Source: Phlebopus portentosus
Lineage: Eukaryota > Basidiomycota > Agaricomycetes > Boletales > Boletinellaceae
Length of the DNA: 64,000 nucleotides
Direction of reading: 5' to 3'
NCBI GenBank assembly: GCA_037892935.1
Contig: JAYXKI010000001.1
Location: 1,612,001 to 1,676,000, forward strand
Of the stretch, positions 11,693 through 23,574 are shown piece after piece. The position numbers and the translations under genes were made by a program. Numbering within the stretch: the stretch's first letter is position 1; every line of letters starts with the position of its first letter. The notes beneath the pieces are model-generated. The model was not told where the DNA came from. It saw only the letters and a list, made by a program, of their open reading frames with translations, and made no database searches.

Positions 11693-14199
11693 ATGCCGCT
11701 AGACGATGGGGGATCTGAGCTTTTCTATGCCCTGTCGGCCTGTATAGTAGTCGGTATTTGGCTCGTCTTTGCCCGCTACGCATCTGTTAAAAACAGGGCT
11801 GTTCCGTTCGTCTGGCCAGCTCCGGACGTAAGTTCCTCTTTCTGCTGTCACAAAACGCGTCTAAACCTCCTTTGTCGGGTACAGGCCGCCAATACGGACT
11901 GGTCTTCCATATCCCTATCCAAACCGAGTCTTGAGGCCCACTTGCAAAATCCAGACCTACTTCCGCCTGTTCATGTTCCTAATCGCCGATATATCACCTG
12001 CTATGATCCATCAACATCTTTGTACCTCGGTACATTCCTGGCCGACGATGCTGTCACGATTGGTGAAAAGATCGGCATGGCGGGCAGAGCTCAACTCTCT
12101 TGGAAACAGACTTCCTTCGCAGATCGGAAAAGAGTGATTCGCAGTCTTCTAAAATGGCTTGTTGACAACAAGGAAGACTGCGCAAGGGTCGCCTGTCGAG
12201 ACACCGGAAAGACTAGTCTGTTCTTGTAATTTCAATGTCGTTCAACTTGCTCACTTCGGGTTTCATTCAGTGATTGACGCTGCCTTGGGAGAGTTATTGT
12301 AAGTGCATGTCCGGATTCTAATACCCGTCCTTTCTGTACCTAACTGCGGCCAGGACGTCGTGCTCCAAATTGGAATGGTTAGTCAAGTACGGGGAAAGTT
12401 ATCTGCGACCGGAAAAGAGAAGCTCGACATTGATGTTGAGCTACAAACGCTCCGAACTGCATTATGAACCACTTGGGGTCGTTGCCGCCGTGGTTTCGTG
12501 GAATTATCGTAAGCAGTGTAGTAGCCTAAAGTTCTTTTCTGAGGAATATTCATTGAGATTACGGAAGCCCTTCATAATGCCTGGTCTCCCATAATAGCTG
12601 CCATCTTCGCGGGAAATGGCATTATTGTCAAATGCTCGGAACACGTTGTATGGTCGACTAGTTGGTTCATTGGAGCTGTCCGAGAATGCTTGACCGTTTG
12701 CGGATTCGACCCAGATCTCGTACAGGTACGAGCTCCAATTTGGCATCTTTCTTATTTTTGACTAGGGACAGTTGGTTTGCTGCTGGCCAGAAGAAGCAGA
12801 GGCTTTGACTGCCTCCCCGCATATCAGACATATAACATTTATCGGCTCAGAAGAAGTAGGAAGAAAAGTGAGTTCTGTCCTGATACCAGTTATTTGCTAT
12901 GACATATCATTATCGTTAAGGTTGCTATGGCTGCTACTACGGTTTGTTACACTTTTTACATCACAGATAATTCCCAGAGTGACTTCAAATCAAGCACTTG
13001 ACACCGGTAACTATGGAGCTGGGCGGAAAAGATCCTGCGATTATTCTACCAGGTACAAATTTGAACAAGTGGTTAAGTATTTTGATGCGAGGTGTTTTGT
13101 CAGTATGAATAACTCAGTTTTTATTGGCTCTTCTAACCATGTCCATAGTCAAAATGCTGGGCAGAACTGTATTGGGATAGAACGGATTATTGTACACTCC
13201 TCCCAATATGTCGAGCTTCTCCAAGAGATTCTCGACCGCACGACAAAGCTGCGATTAGGCTCCGCTTTACATGCCACCGATGGGTATGTTGCTCCAGTCG
13301 ACTGTGGATCAATGATATCAAAGGATCGCTTTTCGGAGCTCGAACGCATCATTAATGAAGCTGCCAAGGAAGGGGCCTCTCTTCATATGGGCGGAACAGA
13401 GTTCAGGCATGCGTATCTTGAAAGCGGCTCGTATTTTTCTGCTACTGTGATCGGTGACGTTCATCAAGGAATGGAGATCGCTAATAAAGAATGTGAGTGA
13501 TCCCTCGAAGAGAGCACTAACAGTAGAGTTCATGTTCATCTACAACTACCTTGGTGGTTGGCCTCTGCTATTCAGTATTTGCTCCGGTTGCGTTGCTCAT
13601 GACGTATGGTACGATCGAAGATGCAATCGGGATAGCTAATAGCACTCGGTATGGTCTCGGAGCATCTGTCTTCGGTCCTGACCAGGAGGAATGTCTGAGG
13701 GTTGCAAAGCGTTTGGAATGTGGAATGGTGTCAATAAACGACTTTGGTGTTTTTTATGTGCGTTGAGTTCACCCTTTCAGTCACTGACCATCTAATTGAT
13801 GATCTTCGTTTGAAGTTAAAGTAAGATGCATTCGTTTCACTGGTCTTCCAGTATTTGACGGTTAGCAATAGCCAAGATTTACCCTTTGGAGGTGCTAAAT
13901 CAAGCGGCTACGGAAGATTCGGAGGTCCCGAGGGTCTTCGCAGTCTCACAAATCCGAAGGCGATTGTGGTAGATCGTTGGCCCTTCTTGGTCCAGACAGG
14001 CATACCTGCACCACTAGATTATCCTATTCGTTCTCTGATAAGCAGCTGGTGAGTCACCGAATGATGCCGAGATATTTTCCGCCGCTTATTAGGTGATTTC
14101 AGGGAATTCGTTGGCGGTCTCATTCAGTTGCTTCACGGAGACACATTGCACACTCGATTTTATGGTCTTGTTCAATTAATCAGGGCTGGAAGACGCTGA
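11693..14199 (+). CDS. MSC7: Membrane-anchored aldehyde dehydrogenase, MSC7 type
   Basis: About a dozen exons join without a frame break. A hydrophobic N-terminal segment (about residues 10-27) suggests membrane anchoring. The ALDH core follows: the WNY motif (near 12500), the NAD-binding region IRHITFIGSEEVGRK (near 12820), the general-base region TMELGGKDP (near 13020) and the catalytic cysteine in GQNCIGIERI (near 13160). The C-terminal PFGGAKSSGYGRFGG lies near 13880, and a last exon at about 14103-14199 ends RAGRR. Order and motifs match yeast Msc7p, a putative aldehyde dehydrogenase of the ER with an incompletely known substrate. Two exons near 12925-13020 are small and were placed because they restore the expected ELGGKDP frame. 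The enzyme is expected to oxidise an aldehyde with NAD(P)+. Confidence 0.88.
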
Positions 14200-14269
14200 C
14201 ATTTACTACAATGGCTAACTACCTGGCTGGCATATCCGTAAATCTAAAACTACTTGCATACCGACTGGT

Positions 14270-14285
14270 CGGCTCGCGCGAGCCG
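14270..14285. repeat. Perfect 16-bp palindrome with CGG/CCG ends
   Basis: The sequence CGGCTCGCGCGAGCCG equals its own reverse complement. It lies 70 bases after the MSC7 stop and about 550 bases before the RNase T2 gene. It could form a GC-rich hairpin in the MSC7 3' UTR, or serve as a binding site for a dimeric zinc-cluster factor (CGG and CCG triplets). Neither role is shown. Confidence 0.7.
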
Positions 14286-14833
14286 TAATCTCAAAATGTT
14301 TCAATCAATATATCCGCACATTACTGCTCATCTCAAGTGAGTGCACACGAGCCTTCCGTGTTGTCTACAAAGGTACTTGCTATGCCTAATCCCTCTCGGT
14401 TCTACTTTCATGTACAATGGCTTTTCGTCACGATCAATTTCCTTCAATTCATTTATTGCACGCAGATCGGCATGTGTTTGTCCAGAGCACACCTTCAGCG
14501 ATATCAAGGCTGTTCCATGATGCAAGATCGAATCATCGAGGGAAGGAAATATTGATCACCACGCACGTTTTCCTCCACGATAAGATTAGCACACCCAAAT
14601 GAGGAAGGTGCCATGTTATCCTTATCCGTGGTTGTAAAGCCAGTGAAGCTATTGCGGTATCAACTCCACGTGCATCTCACTCCTTAGCGATGCTTGTTCA
14701 TGTGCTGCCGTGCTTCGTTGATTGACGGTGTATGCACTCTCGGGCTCTGGACTACCGAGACTTATATATATATGGCCTTCGAAATTATTGTGAACTCCAC
14801 CTTCTGGTGCTATTACCCATGCTAGCAAGCACG
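14286..14833. other. Intergenic region upstream of RNase T2
   Basis: No gene is seen here. A CACGTG site is at 14667-14672 and a clear TATA stretch at 14763-14773. The longest open frames are short and unrecognised. Confidence 0.5.
14763..14773 (+). promoter_or_regulatory. TATA box of the RNase T2 gene
   Basis: An 11-base TATATATATAT run lies 46-61 bases before the two candidate start codons. It argues against the earlier in-frame ATG at 14732, which would be upstream of transcription start. Confidence 0.6.
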
Positions 14834-16935
14834 ATGGTCTCTGCGCTCAATGTTCTCGCTCTTCTTGCCTTGGTCTCTGTCGGTTCATCCAATCCATTCT
14901 CAAGTCCTCTTGGACCCTTTGAACTCTTCAAGCGTGCCAGCGGTTGTTCAACCTCTGGCCAAAGCTCTTGCCATAACACGACTGTCCAGGATACATGCTG
15001 TTTTGAAGCGCCCGGAGTGAGCTTAAATCCAGACGTTAAACATCTCGTTGCTGACAATCAAATTCGGCGCAATAGGGCCTTCTGCTGCAGACCCAGGTGA
15101 TTGCTCTCCTCAATCTGTCTTTCTTCAGCAGAACTCAAATTTGATACTAGTTCTGGGATACGGATCCCTCCACGGGTCCAAGTGATTCCTGGACAATACA
15201 CGGTAAGCTAGGCATATTTATAGTGCGATCATCGCATCTGATTGCTCTTGTCTTAGGTCTATGGCCAGACAAGTCGGTTCCAGATATAGCTCATCGCATG
15301 AGAGATAATCTGAAATAATCTGCAGTTGCGATCAAACCTTCGAACAAGACTGCGATCCCTCTCGGGCATATACTGACATCGCTGGGGTAAGAGTCTCCCG
15401 TCGATGTTTAAATGAGTACTATATCGATTTCACTGTCGAAGTTACTGTCAGACGCAGGCGCCTCGGACACACTTTCATTTATGCAGACGGTAAGGTAATA
15501 TTAATACGGGTACGAAAATTTGTTGAGGACGATCTTTTCATTTAGCATTGGGTTGATATCGATGGCGATGACGAATCCTTCTGGGAGGTGCGTGCCGATG
15601 ATCCCATGCCTATACTCGGGAGTTGAGTTTTTGTATAGCATGAATGGAGTAAACACGGGACTTGCATGAGGTATGAGAATGCAATGCTCTTGTTCTGTCC
15701 TGGACCAAGCTCATTAACGATACAGCACACTCGAGCCAAAGTGTATTACCGACTACTCCACGGGAGACGAGGTATACCTTTATTGCCCGTGTGAAGCCCA
15801 TTCTCCTGATCTCTACACTCACCTTCTAGGCCGTTGCTTTCTTCAATACGGTCGTCAGGCTTTTCAAAGTAAGTGATTTTTCTTCGTTACTCATGTGTAC
15901 CGAGGATATTTATCTAAAACTGAAGACGCTCCCTACGTTTACATGGCTATCGAATCAAGGGATCACTCCGACGACGAGTAAGACATTTACGTATTCAGAG
16001 CTAACAGATGCACTACAGGCAGAATCGGTCGGTACTCAGCGTTTTGGCCTTTTGTGGATTCTATACTGATGGATTCGAACAGGGTGTAGTGCCGGCATTG
16101 AACTGTGATGGTAGTGTTCTTAATGAAGCCTGGTGGTTTTTCAACCTCAAGTGAGATAGCCCATGGCACGTCACGAAGCGTAACTAATATGGCTTTTAAA
16201 GAGGCTCAGTTATTGACGGAACATTTGTCCCTATCGGTAACCGACCTACACTTCTGAGGCGATTCGTTTATTGATTCTAATCCCAGATGCGCCATCTGAA
16301 GGAACTTGTCCATCTAGTGGCATCTCTTATCGTCCGAAATCTAGCGGGACTTCTACGACAGTAAGCACGGTCTTCTATTTCTGATTTCTGAACGTCAATT
16401 AATTGCAATATAGACTTCGTCATCTACAACACCTACTGTAAGGCGCCATCATATATCTATGTATACATATATTGGTTACCCGCATCTAATTACCGTTCAA
16501 GAACTCTGGCAGTCTTCCGGCTAAAGCCACAATTACGGCTCTCCGATCATCCGGCAGCTCTACCGGCGGATTATTGTCTGCAGGGACGTGGTCGACCCAA
16601 ACGCTTGCTACGTACACTCTTTCTGGCAGTACCGATAGCTTTACCATGAAATCCTCAAAGGGCAATTGTGGTGTATCCAGCGGAACGTTGAGCTGCGGTA
16701 ACGGTGTCTCTTCGTCATCCTTTTCAGCGGTGAGTGTGCTTTATGTTGCGAGGAACTTGGATTTTTGTTCATTCCAATTGCTGTACAGGTCAGCTCTGGA
16801 GGCAATTTGCTCCTTGTATTTGAAGGATCAACTTCATTTTCGAGTGATGCCATTCCGACTGGTACAGCTCAGGAGACCGTATTCACCGGAAGCAGCCATG
16901 CCCAGACGTTCACATTAGTTATAAATGCTTCATGA
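14834..16935 (+). CDS. Secreted ribonuclease T2 with C-terminal extension
   Basis: A gene with many short introns. The signal peptide starts MVSALNVLALLALVSVGSS; an in-frame ATG at 14819 is the alternative start. The mature enzyme has paired cysteines (SCHNTTVQDTCCFEAPG). Catalytic motif CAS I reads WTIHGLWPDNC (near 15190-15330, across two introns) and CAS II reads HEWSKHGTC (near 15643), assembled after an intron. Both active-site histidines are present. After the catalytic core (about 16320) comes a Ser/Thr-rich linker and a roughly 110-residue C-terminal domain ending LVINAS, as seen in fungal RNase T2-like proteins. The enzyme cleaves single-stranded RNA outside the cell, probably for nutrition. 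All exon joins I checked keep frame, so the gene appears functional. Small linker exons near 16380-16500 are the least certain part. Confidence 0.88.
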
Positions 16936-17144
16936 TACCCTCGAGTAATTATGCTCAATATGGATTTACGTCCTAGCATGTTTCAATAGAGAGGAACAAA
17001 CCAATCTTGTCGAGTACTTCTGAGCTAACAGCGGTGATTTTGTATCTTTTTGTATGCCGTTTGATACGGAATTTGTAAAGTCGCATTCCCTTCGGATCTA
17101 TAAAGCCGTAACATTGGCGGATCGTACTTTGATCACTTACACCC

Positions 17145-17691
17145 ATGCCTCCCAGCCTTGATCATCCTGCTCTTAATTTAATTCTCTTCGATGAATCGTT
17201 CATTGTCTACAAGCTGTCGACTCGCGAGGAAATACCCGCTGATATTTTAACTATCCTCACTGAAAAGGTTGGTTCCGAAGAACTGGTATCGATCACTCGT
17301 ACATCAGAGGAGATTTCCATCGTGTGCAATGCGACTAAGGTACCCGACGTCAGCGCCAGTACTCCGCATTGGAAATGCATCAAGTTCAAAGGCCCGTTAG
17401 ACTTTGGTAAATCGAACGTACCGCACCTTGCTAGAAATAATCACTTATCAATACTTCAGGGCTAATTGGTATATTGTGTAGTGTCTCAGCACCGCTGAAA
17501 AGCGCCAGCATTTCAATATTTGCTATCAGTACGTGGTACGCACAACTGCCTATTTTTAGAGCTTCGTTCAGAATGGCAGCACCTCATGATCTTCATTCAG
17601 GGATACGGACTATGTCCTGATACCTGAAGCCAAGGCAGAGCAAGCAGTGACCGTACTGAAAAACGATGGATGGAAGTTCGAGAACAAGTAA
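17145..17691 (+). CDS. Small ACT-domain protein (CASTOR-like, ACT_7)
   Basis: Three exons (17145-17406, 17460-17535, 17601-17691) join exactly to 142 residues. The C-terminal half carries the pattern GLIGILCSVSAPLKSASIS, then IFAISTWDTDYVLIPEAKAE. This is characteristic of the ACT domain shared by CASTOR arginine sensors and small fungal and bacterial proteins of unknown role. ACT domains bind amino acids or other small ligands. The DTDY segment is recovered only after splicing. No other domain fits in a protein this short, so it probably acts as a ligand-binding or regulatory protein in the cytosol. It converges on the mitochondrial carrier gene with only 43 bases between stop codons, so their 3' UTRs almost certainly overlap. 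Confidence 0.82.
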
Positions 17692-17734
17692 TACGTAACG
17701 TAATCTATGAAGCAAGAATCTATCGCTGAGAAAT

Positions 17735-19225
17735 CTATGTCCCGTATCTAAGTCCCTTGTACAGGTTTATGATAAGATCATTAGCAGTTAATGTGATGAT
17801 GCTAAACCAGGCTTTAGAAAGGGCGCAATCAAACCATGCAATCACGATACTTACGTATGTGGTGCGATGCGAAGGAAATGAGCCGTTGAGCCTTTGTACA
17901 GCCCGAACGGACCTTCGATTTTCAGCGTCTTCCACAGACAGTCGAATGGATTCCTATAGAGCGTCCCGACCACTCTTCCATTCGGCAGTCGATGAGTCGG
18001 TTGATTGTACATTCTCGTGAGTGCCTAAAAGGAACAAGAACATTGCATATGATATAACTTAGGGATCAAGAAAAACCACGCACCGTGTCGGCTGGCTGCA
18101 TGGCTAAACACTAGAAAATGGAATTGCTTTAGCTGTATCATTGCTAGAATAGTAAGGACATACCACGCAAGCCCCCGAAACGGAACTACTAGCAAGAAAT
18201 GTCCAGACACTATCGCCGTTACTGATGCCTGACTGTACTAGCTGTTTCTTGGTCCAGTTATAAGTCGGCAATTGGACCTATGCGACAGGGATGTCGGTCT
18301 TTGACGCAAAATATTGCCTACATACTTACGGCTGATCCACACGCTGTACGTAACATAGCTGCATCTATTCCACGTATCAAACCACGGAACTTCTCCGCAC
18401 GGTAGATGGTTAGAAGCGCATCTAACGAATTCTTGTAATAGTGTTGTGTTCCAACGGGAAGTGCAGGTGAAAATGCCTGAAAACTGTTAGCAAGGGAGTA
18501 AGAGAGGTACAAGCAAACAGACCTGCATCCTAGCTTTTATAAGAAATAAAGGATTGCCGAGACACGCTAATCACTATCAAAAAAGCGAAAATCGCAACAA
18601 ATGACTTCGGAAACTACCTCCAACGATACCACTCGCAGCGCCTGCGGCAATGGATGTCGATGCAATCTGCTCTGTCGCAGCTCTCCCTATTATCTGATTG
18701 AACCCATGTCGGAAGGGCTCATAAAAGCCTATTAGACGAATTAAGATGGGGAAAGGGTGATAAAGCTTGAGGAGAGCTCACCAAGTCTTGATCCATTGAG
18801 GAGGATCTCCATTGAAGCTTTAATGTGAGCCGCAACAAATTTGGAAAATTGAGATTACCTGATAAACGTACTTCATGAAAGTCCGAGTCAAAGATGAGTA
18901 AACGCAAAAGTAAATATGAATGCTTACAGCAGGAGCCAATCCTCTTTGGAGTCCACGAATACCTTCATTCCTCCATGTCTTCACAAGTACGTCGACAGCG
19001 CTCTTGTAGACTCTCTCGCCGCCGCCTTTCACAAGTTCTCCTTGCAGTTGTAAGCGAGTCTTAGCCACCTCGGCAGGGTTCGAAAATGTAACCTGTCATC
19101 CACGTGCAAATAAGCACGTGAAAAATGGGTGTTTTTCTTTTTTGGCGACGAACCGCTGTACAAGCTGCAAGACCACCACAGATGAAACCTTCCGCTGTCG
19201 ACAACGGTCGAGTGGAGGTAGCCAT
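17735..19225 (-). CDS. Mitochondrial carrier (SLC25 family, OAC1/SLC25A34-35-like)
   Basis: The protein starts MATSTRPLSTAEGFICGGL. The first carrier signature is spliced across an intron to give VTFSNPAEVAKTRLQLQGEL, a PxxxxKxRxQ-type motif. Sequence around RVYKSAVDVLVKTWRNEG and GLQRGLAPA is typical of the first repeat, and the later exons supply repeats two and three. The last exons give LYRNPFDCLWKTLKIEG and GLYKGSTAHFLRIAPHT, then a final helix ending GLRYGT. The serine-rich start and signature resemble the oxaloacetate/sulfate carrier Oac1 and SLC25A34/35, but the transported substrate is not proven. The protein would sit in the mitochondrial inner membrane. Its start codon is 73 bases from that of the MDM1-like gene on the other strand. 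Confidence 0.87.
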
Positions 19226-19298
19226 TCCTATCTAAGCCAGAGACAGGGACGGGGAAACCGCGAAACGGCCGAAGCATGATTAGTTACACGTGACCGTA
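19226..19298. promoter_or_regulatory. Very short divergent promoter with a CACGTG site
   Basis: Only 73 bases separate the carrier start codon (-) from the first ATG of the MDM1-like gene (+). A CACGTG hexamer lies at 19287-19292. Two more CACGTG sites lie just inside the carrier gene, in its first intron (19101-19106 and 19115-19120). If the MDM1-like start is instead the ATG at 19371, the gap grows to 145 bases. Confidence 0.5.
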
Positions 19299-22200
19299 AT
19301 GCCGAACAAACTGGTTGGCACTGACCTCCAATCTCTTATCCTTCACCAAGGTGCACGACATGGGAGAAGTATGGTGAGCGGCCAAGTCCAGGCGGCGGCA
19401 GGCGTTGCCACACTATCCATTGTTCTACCATTCGCGTTGCGTGTTCTCTTGTCACCTTGGACATTCATATTTATACTTCCTTTTCTCCTATGTACGGCGC
19501 TGCTGGTAGGATTTTCGGCACATGTGTACTTGGCTTATTTGGTCGATGAAAGACAACGCAATTCGCATCAAAGATCGCTCCGTGTATCCCGACCCTTTGC
19601 CTTCTCCACTCCTGCAGCATGGCAAGCCGTCCTCACGCGATCAAAGTGGTCACGCAAATCGCCACAGAGCCTCCCTCAATTATATCCTGACTACCCAATG
19701 GTCTCGACCACAGTCAATGAAATATTGATTCTGGTGGTCAGGGACTATGTCTTGACATGGTACATGGGGATATCGTCTTCGCCATCATTTCCGACGGCAG
19801 TCTCCGAAACAATCCATGGTTCTTTGGAAACATTGTTGAAACGGCTAGACAGCATGGACCTCGCGTCGCTCATCGTTAGGCGCATACTGCCCAAGTTGAC
19901 GAATCATGTGGATCTATTCAGATATTCTGAAACGGCTCTGCGCGGAGCAAAGCTTGAAAGGCATCTAACTCAATCAGAGGAGCTCGACTTACTTCTTGCA
20001 AGTCGATACGTCACGAAGGGAGGGAGCTTGCACCCGGCAGTGGAAAATCTTTCTACCACCTTCACGAGACAGACAGAAGAGATACATCTTAAATCTCTTG
20101 TCGAAGCCGTGCTTCCTCTAGTTCTGCCCGCGAGGGACGCTAACAGCAAAGCCGTCCGCATCTTGGTTCGTGAAGTACTCGCGTGCACAGTTCTAGCTCC
20201 CATCACAGATCTTCTCTCGGATCCAGATTTTTGGAACAGAACGATTGACCAATTGGTGTGTGATAGTGGCTATAGCGTCAACCCTCAACTAACAGTCGCT
20301 TAGGCAGGGGCAGCTATTAGACAACAGTGAGTGCTCACGTTCGACTTCATGTGCAATACTGATACTAGATCGCATTTCAAGGAAGTTGATTACCAAAGTT
20401 CGTAATATTCTCGAGTCGCAGTCGCCCTCTCCTACGACAGCTCGGCACGGCAAGTTAAAGCGCCCGCACCAGGAGTTAATTACTCTGCAAACGAATGCTC
20501 GACATTTTGAGGCGTTTCTTCGTAGTATCGATAGATGTGATTCCTTGCTGGACGCCCGACGATTAAAGAATGACGTGATAGGTGAAATACGAAGAACGAG
20601 AACCTTGTTGGGTGAGACTCCTACGCTTCTAGGTTTAGCCAAGGAGACTCATCGTGTCTATTGGCAGCGAGATATGAGAGCGAAGACTGGATTGGCGGAA
20701 AGAAGACCGAGGATGTCGTTGCATTTCTTGACAGATTGTATACCGCGAAGCGAAAAATTGAAAAGCGAATAGCTATCCTCGGTGGACAAGATGATTCGGT
20801 ATGCTGTATGTTCTCTCCTAACTTATGTTTCTTGCTAAGCAATTGTGACAATGGTAGTCTCCGTTTCTTCAAGATAGCGATACAACCCCTTCCCTTACCC
20901 TCCGTGACGTTCTGACGAATCCGAGCTCACTATCCTATTTTATGGAATTTATGGATCGACGCGGTCGTTCTTTACTTGTCCAGTTCTGGTTGACTGTTGA
21001 AAGCTTTAAAAACCCGCTTGAATCAGTCGACTCTGACTCTTCGGATGAGGATTACGAACCATTAGCAGATCCAGCACTCGCCGCCACTTTAAAGGAGGAT
21101 TTGAACATGATCAGTGACCTCTATTTCGCGAACCCGGTTACTTTGGCGGCCTTATCGTCTATCTCCCAGAAATACGTGTTAGCTATTCAATCCTATGCCA
21201 CAGAGGAATCGGCTTCAGCTCTGCATGAACGGAAGGCTCGTCGAAGCGTAATGCTGGCTCAAAAACAAGTGGAACGGGATATGGACCATGATTTTGAGGA
21301 CTTCCAGCGGAGCGACCTCTGGTTCCGTGCTATCGGAGATTTAGCCGCGAAAGATAAATCGAATGAACCTCCTCCCTCCACCGTTTCAATGACGCAAGAA
21401 GAGAATACATCTACATCAGCTGGCCTTCTTGCGTCTTTGGTCCAAGGGCTAACCCCTGATTTGAGCCGGAGCCAAACTTCAAACCCACCGTTCTTCAGAC
21501 GCGCTCGCTCGGCGCGCTCTGTTGATGCGCCTTCCAGCACCGCTCCTGCAATTATGCGACCGCGAAGCTCAATGGATTCTGCAAAATCACTGACAGTTGC
21601 GTCTCCATCGTCCAGCAGGTCTGCTTCAGCTCAAGCACCGTCCAGCAATTTGGAGATTCTCATGGCGTCCTCACCGGACGTGACCTCTGAGGCCCCGCAT
21701 CGAGCACCTTTATTTGATGAAGCAGAAGATGGCCGATTGCTGTCCGCGGATGCTGAGGAAGCGCAACGCATGGAGGCTATCCAAGCGGCTGTGACAGACA
21801 TTATCGCCTCTGAGACTAATACGGAGATTGAGCATAAATTGCGGGCGCGTTCCTTCGATGAGGCACCAGAGCATTTTGCTGATGATCATGATCGACGAAA
21901 TGTTCGTTCGTATACAAAGCCGATTTTCGCCGATTCACAAGTCATAGAGTCTGTCGATGAGCAAACGCCTGACGATGACGATCTGCCCGAAGGTCCACAG
22001 GAAATGACAAACCCAGGAGATCTGCACCTTCCGCATGAGATATCTCGCCTAGCCGACAAGATTACTCATCTGCAGTCGCAAGACGGTATCTTAGATAACC
22101 TCATTAAGAAGGCCGAGTTGACGGGAGACGCCCAGGAATTACGACTACTGCAAAAATCAAAAGCTGCCTTAGAAAGAGAACTCAGGCAGCTTTCTTTCCA

Positions 22201-23574
22201 GAAGATGCAGTATGAACAGCAGGATTCCGCAAGTAAGCTGATTCCTGGTCGGACGAAGGCGACAATTGTCAATTCGACCACCGGGGAGGAAGACGGAAAA
22301 CAGGTTGTGCGGTACCTGATTGAAGTGCAGCAACTCGGTACTGGCTGGGTTGTCGCCCGTCGGTATAGCGAATTTCTAGCCATGCATCAGCGCCTTAAGG
22401 AGCGTTTCTTACCCGTTAAGAACCTGGAATTTCCTGGCAAGCATCTGGTCACATCTCTTTCAACTCAGATGTTGGACAACCGTCGTATAGCCTTGGAGAA
22501 GTATCTTCAGGTATGTGGTGTATCCTTCTCTTTTCCCGTCCACCAGCTTATTGTATCATCAGAGCCTCCTGACAATTCCGATCGTTTGCGAAAGCCCGGA
22601 GCTTCGATCATTCCTTTCTCGTGACTCACCTTTCATAGCGAAGTCCTTAACAGAGACATCTGCGAAAGAATCGACCGTTTTCCCCGGTCAGAATATAGTT
22701 CGCAACATGTACCGCTCATTTACTGAGAGCATTGACGAAGTTTTCTTCGGTCCGTCGATGCTTGATGTGATGATTGGCCGTCTTACTCGGCAAGCTGCCG
22801 AGTTTGCTGGTATTGTGGGCACAGCTTCAAACGATGAGGACCTCGTCAGTCAGGCGCTTAGAGCAACGGGAAAGGAGACGCCGGAGGATACTCTAGCTCA
22901 GTTGCCTGGTGATCTTAAGCCCCTCGAGGGAGAGACTAGTACCTCGTCCTTCACATCGCCTATTTGCGATCTCATTCTTGCCGTATTCGAACTTGACAAG
23001 AAGAATAATTGGCTTCGCAGACAAGCCATCGTGATCATTCTGCAGCAAGTCTTTGGAGATACAGTTGAGCGGTACGTCCCTTACCTCACTAAGGAAAGTT
23101 CATGCGCCAATCCCTATGAAGGAAATTTCGCGAGACTATGTCTTACCTTCTTGATGAGCCTCATTTGCTTTCGTACATCAATATTTTCAAGGATAGCATG
23201 TGGCTCAATGGACGTCCAAAGCCTTCTGAAGAACCAAGGTCAGCCGAAGAAAGGGCCCGAACAAGAGACGAGGCGAATCGCAAGCTTGCTACCCTCTTGC
23301 CTGGTAAGCCACAATTACTATTTACTGTTTCCGAAATTAATTCTTCGACATAACAGATGTTGCTGCCAATATGATTGGGAGATCAAATGCTCGCCGTGGG
23401 GCTCGTCGTATCTTCGCAGTCCTTCAGAACCGTCGCTTGAATCAACATATTGTCTACACTGTTCTGGACGAAGTGGGTGTCTTCTTCCTAAGTTGCTATT
23501 TATATGCTAAATCAGACGTGAGTCAGGTGTTCAGCGCCCTCTTCCCGGAGGTGAACAAAACAATGACAAAGTAG
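19299..23574 (+). CDS. MDM1: MDM1/SNX13-type sorting nexin (TM-PXA-RGS-PX-nexin C)
   Basis: Two hydrophobic segments near the N-terminus (LSIVLPFALRVLLS and FIFILPFLLCTALLVGFSA) are followed by a PXA domain (from about 19710, VNEILILVVRDYVLTWYMG). An RGS-like domain comes next (near 20930, SSLSYFMEFMDRRGRSLLVQ) and a long acidic Ser-rich linker. The PX domain lies at about 22290-22510 and includes ARRYSEF and EFPGKHL; a C-terminal nexin domain covers about 22990-23570. This order is that of yeast Mdm1 and animal SNX13/14/19/25. Those proteins tether the ER to the vacuole or lysosome and bind phosphoinositides through PX. The first ATG is at 19299, but MVSGQVQAAAGV at 19371 is a plausible alternative because the upstream promoter is so short. 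All domains appear intact. Confidence 0.9.

Noticed and set aside
14732..14818. Earlier in-frame ATG for RNase T2
   Set aside because: It lies upstream of a clear TATA box and would place 29-34 extra polar residues before the signal peptide.
22786..22802. Inverted repeat CTCGGCA...TGCCGAG
   Set aside because: It is inside the coding sequence of the MDM1-like gene and is easily explained by codon use.
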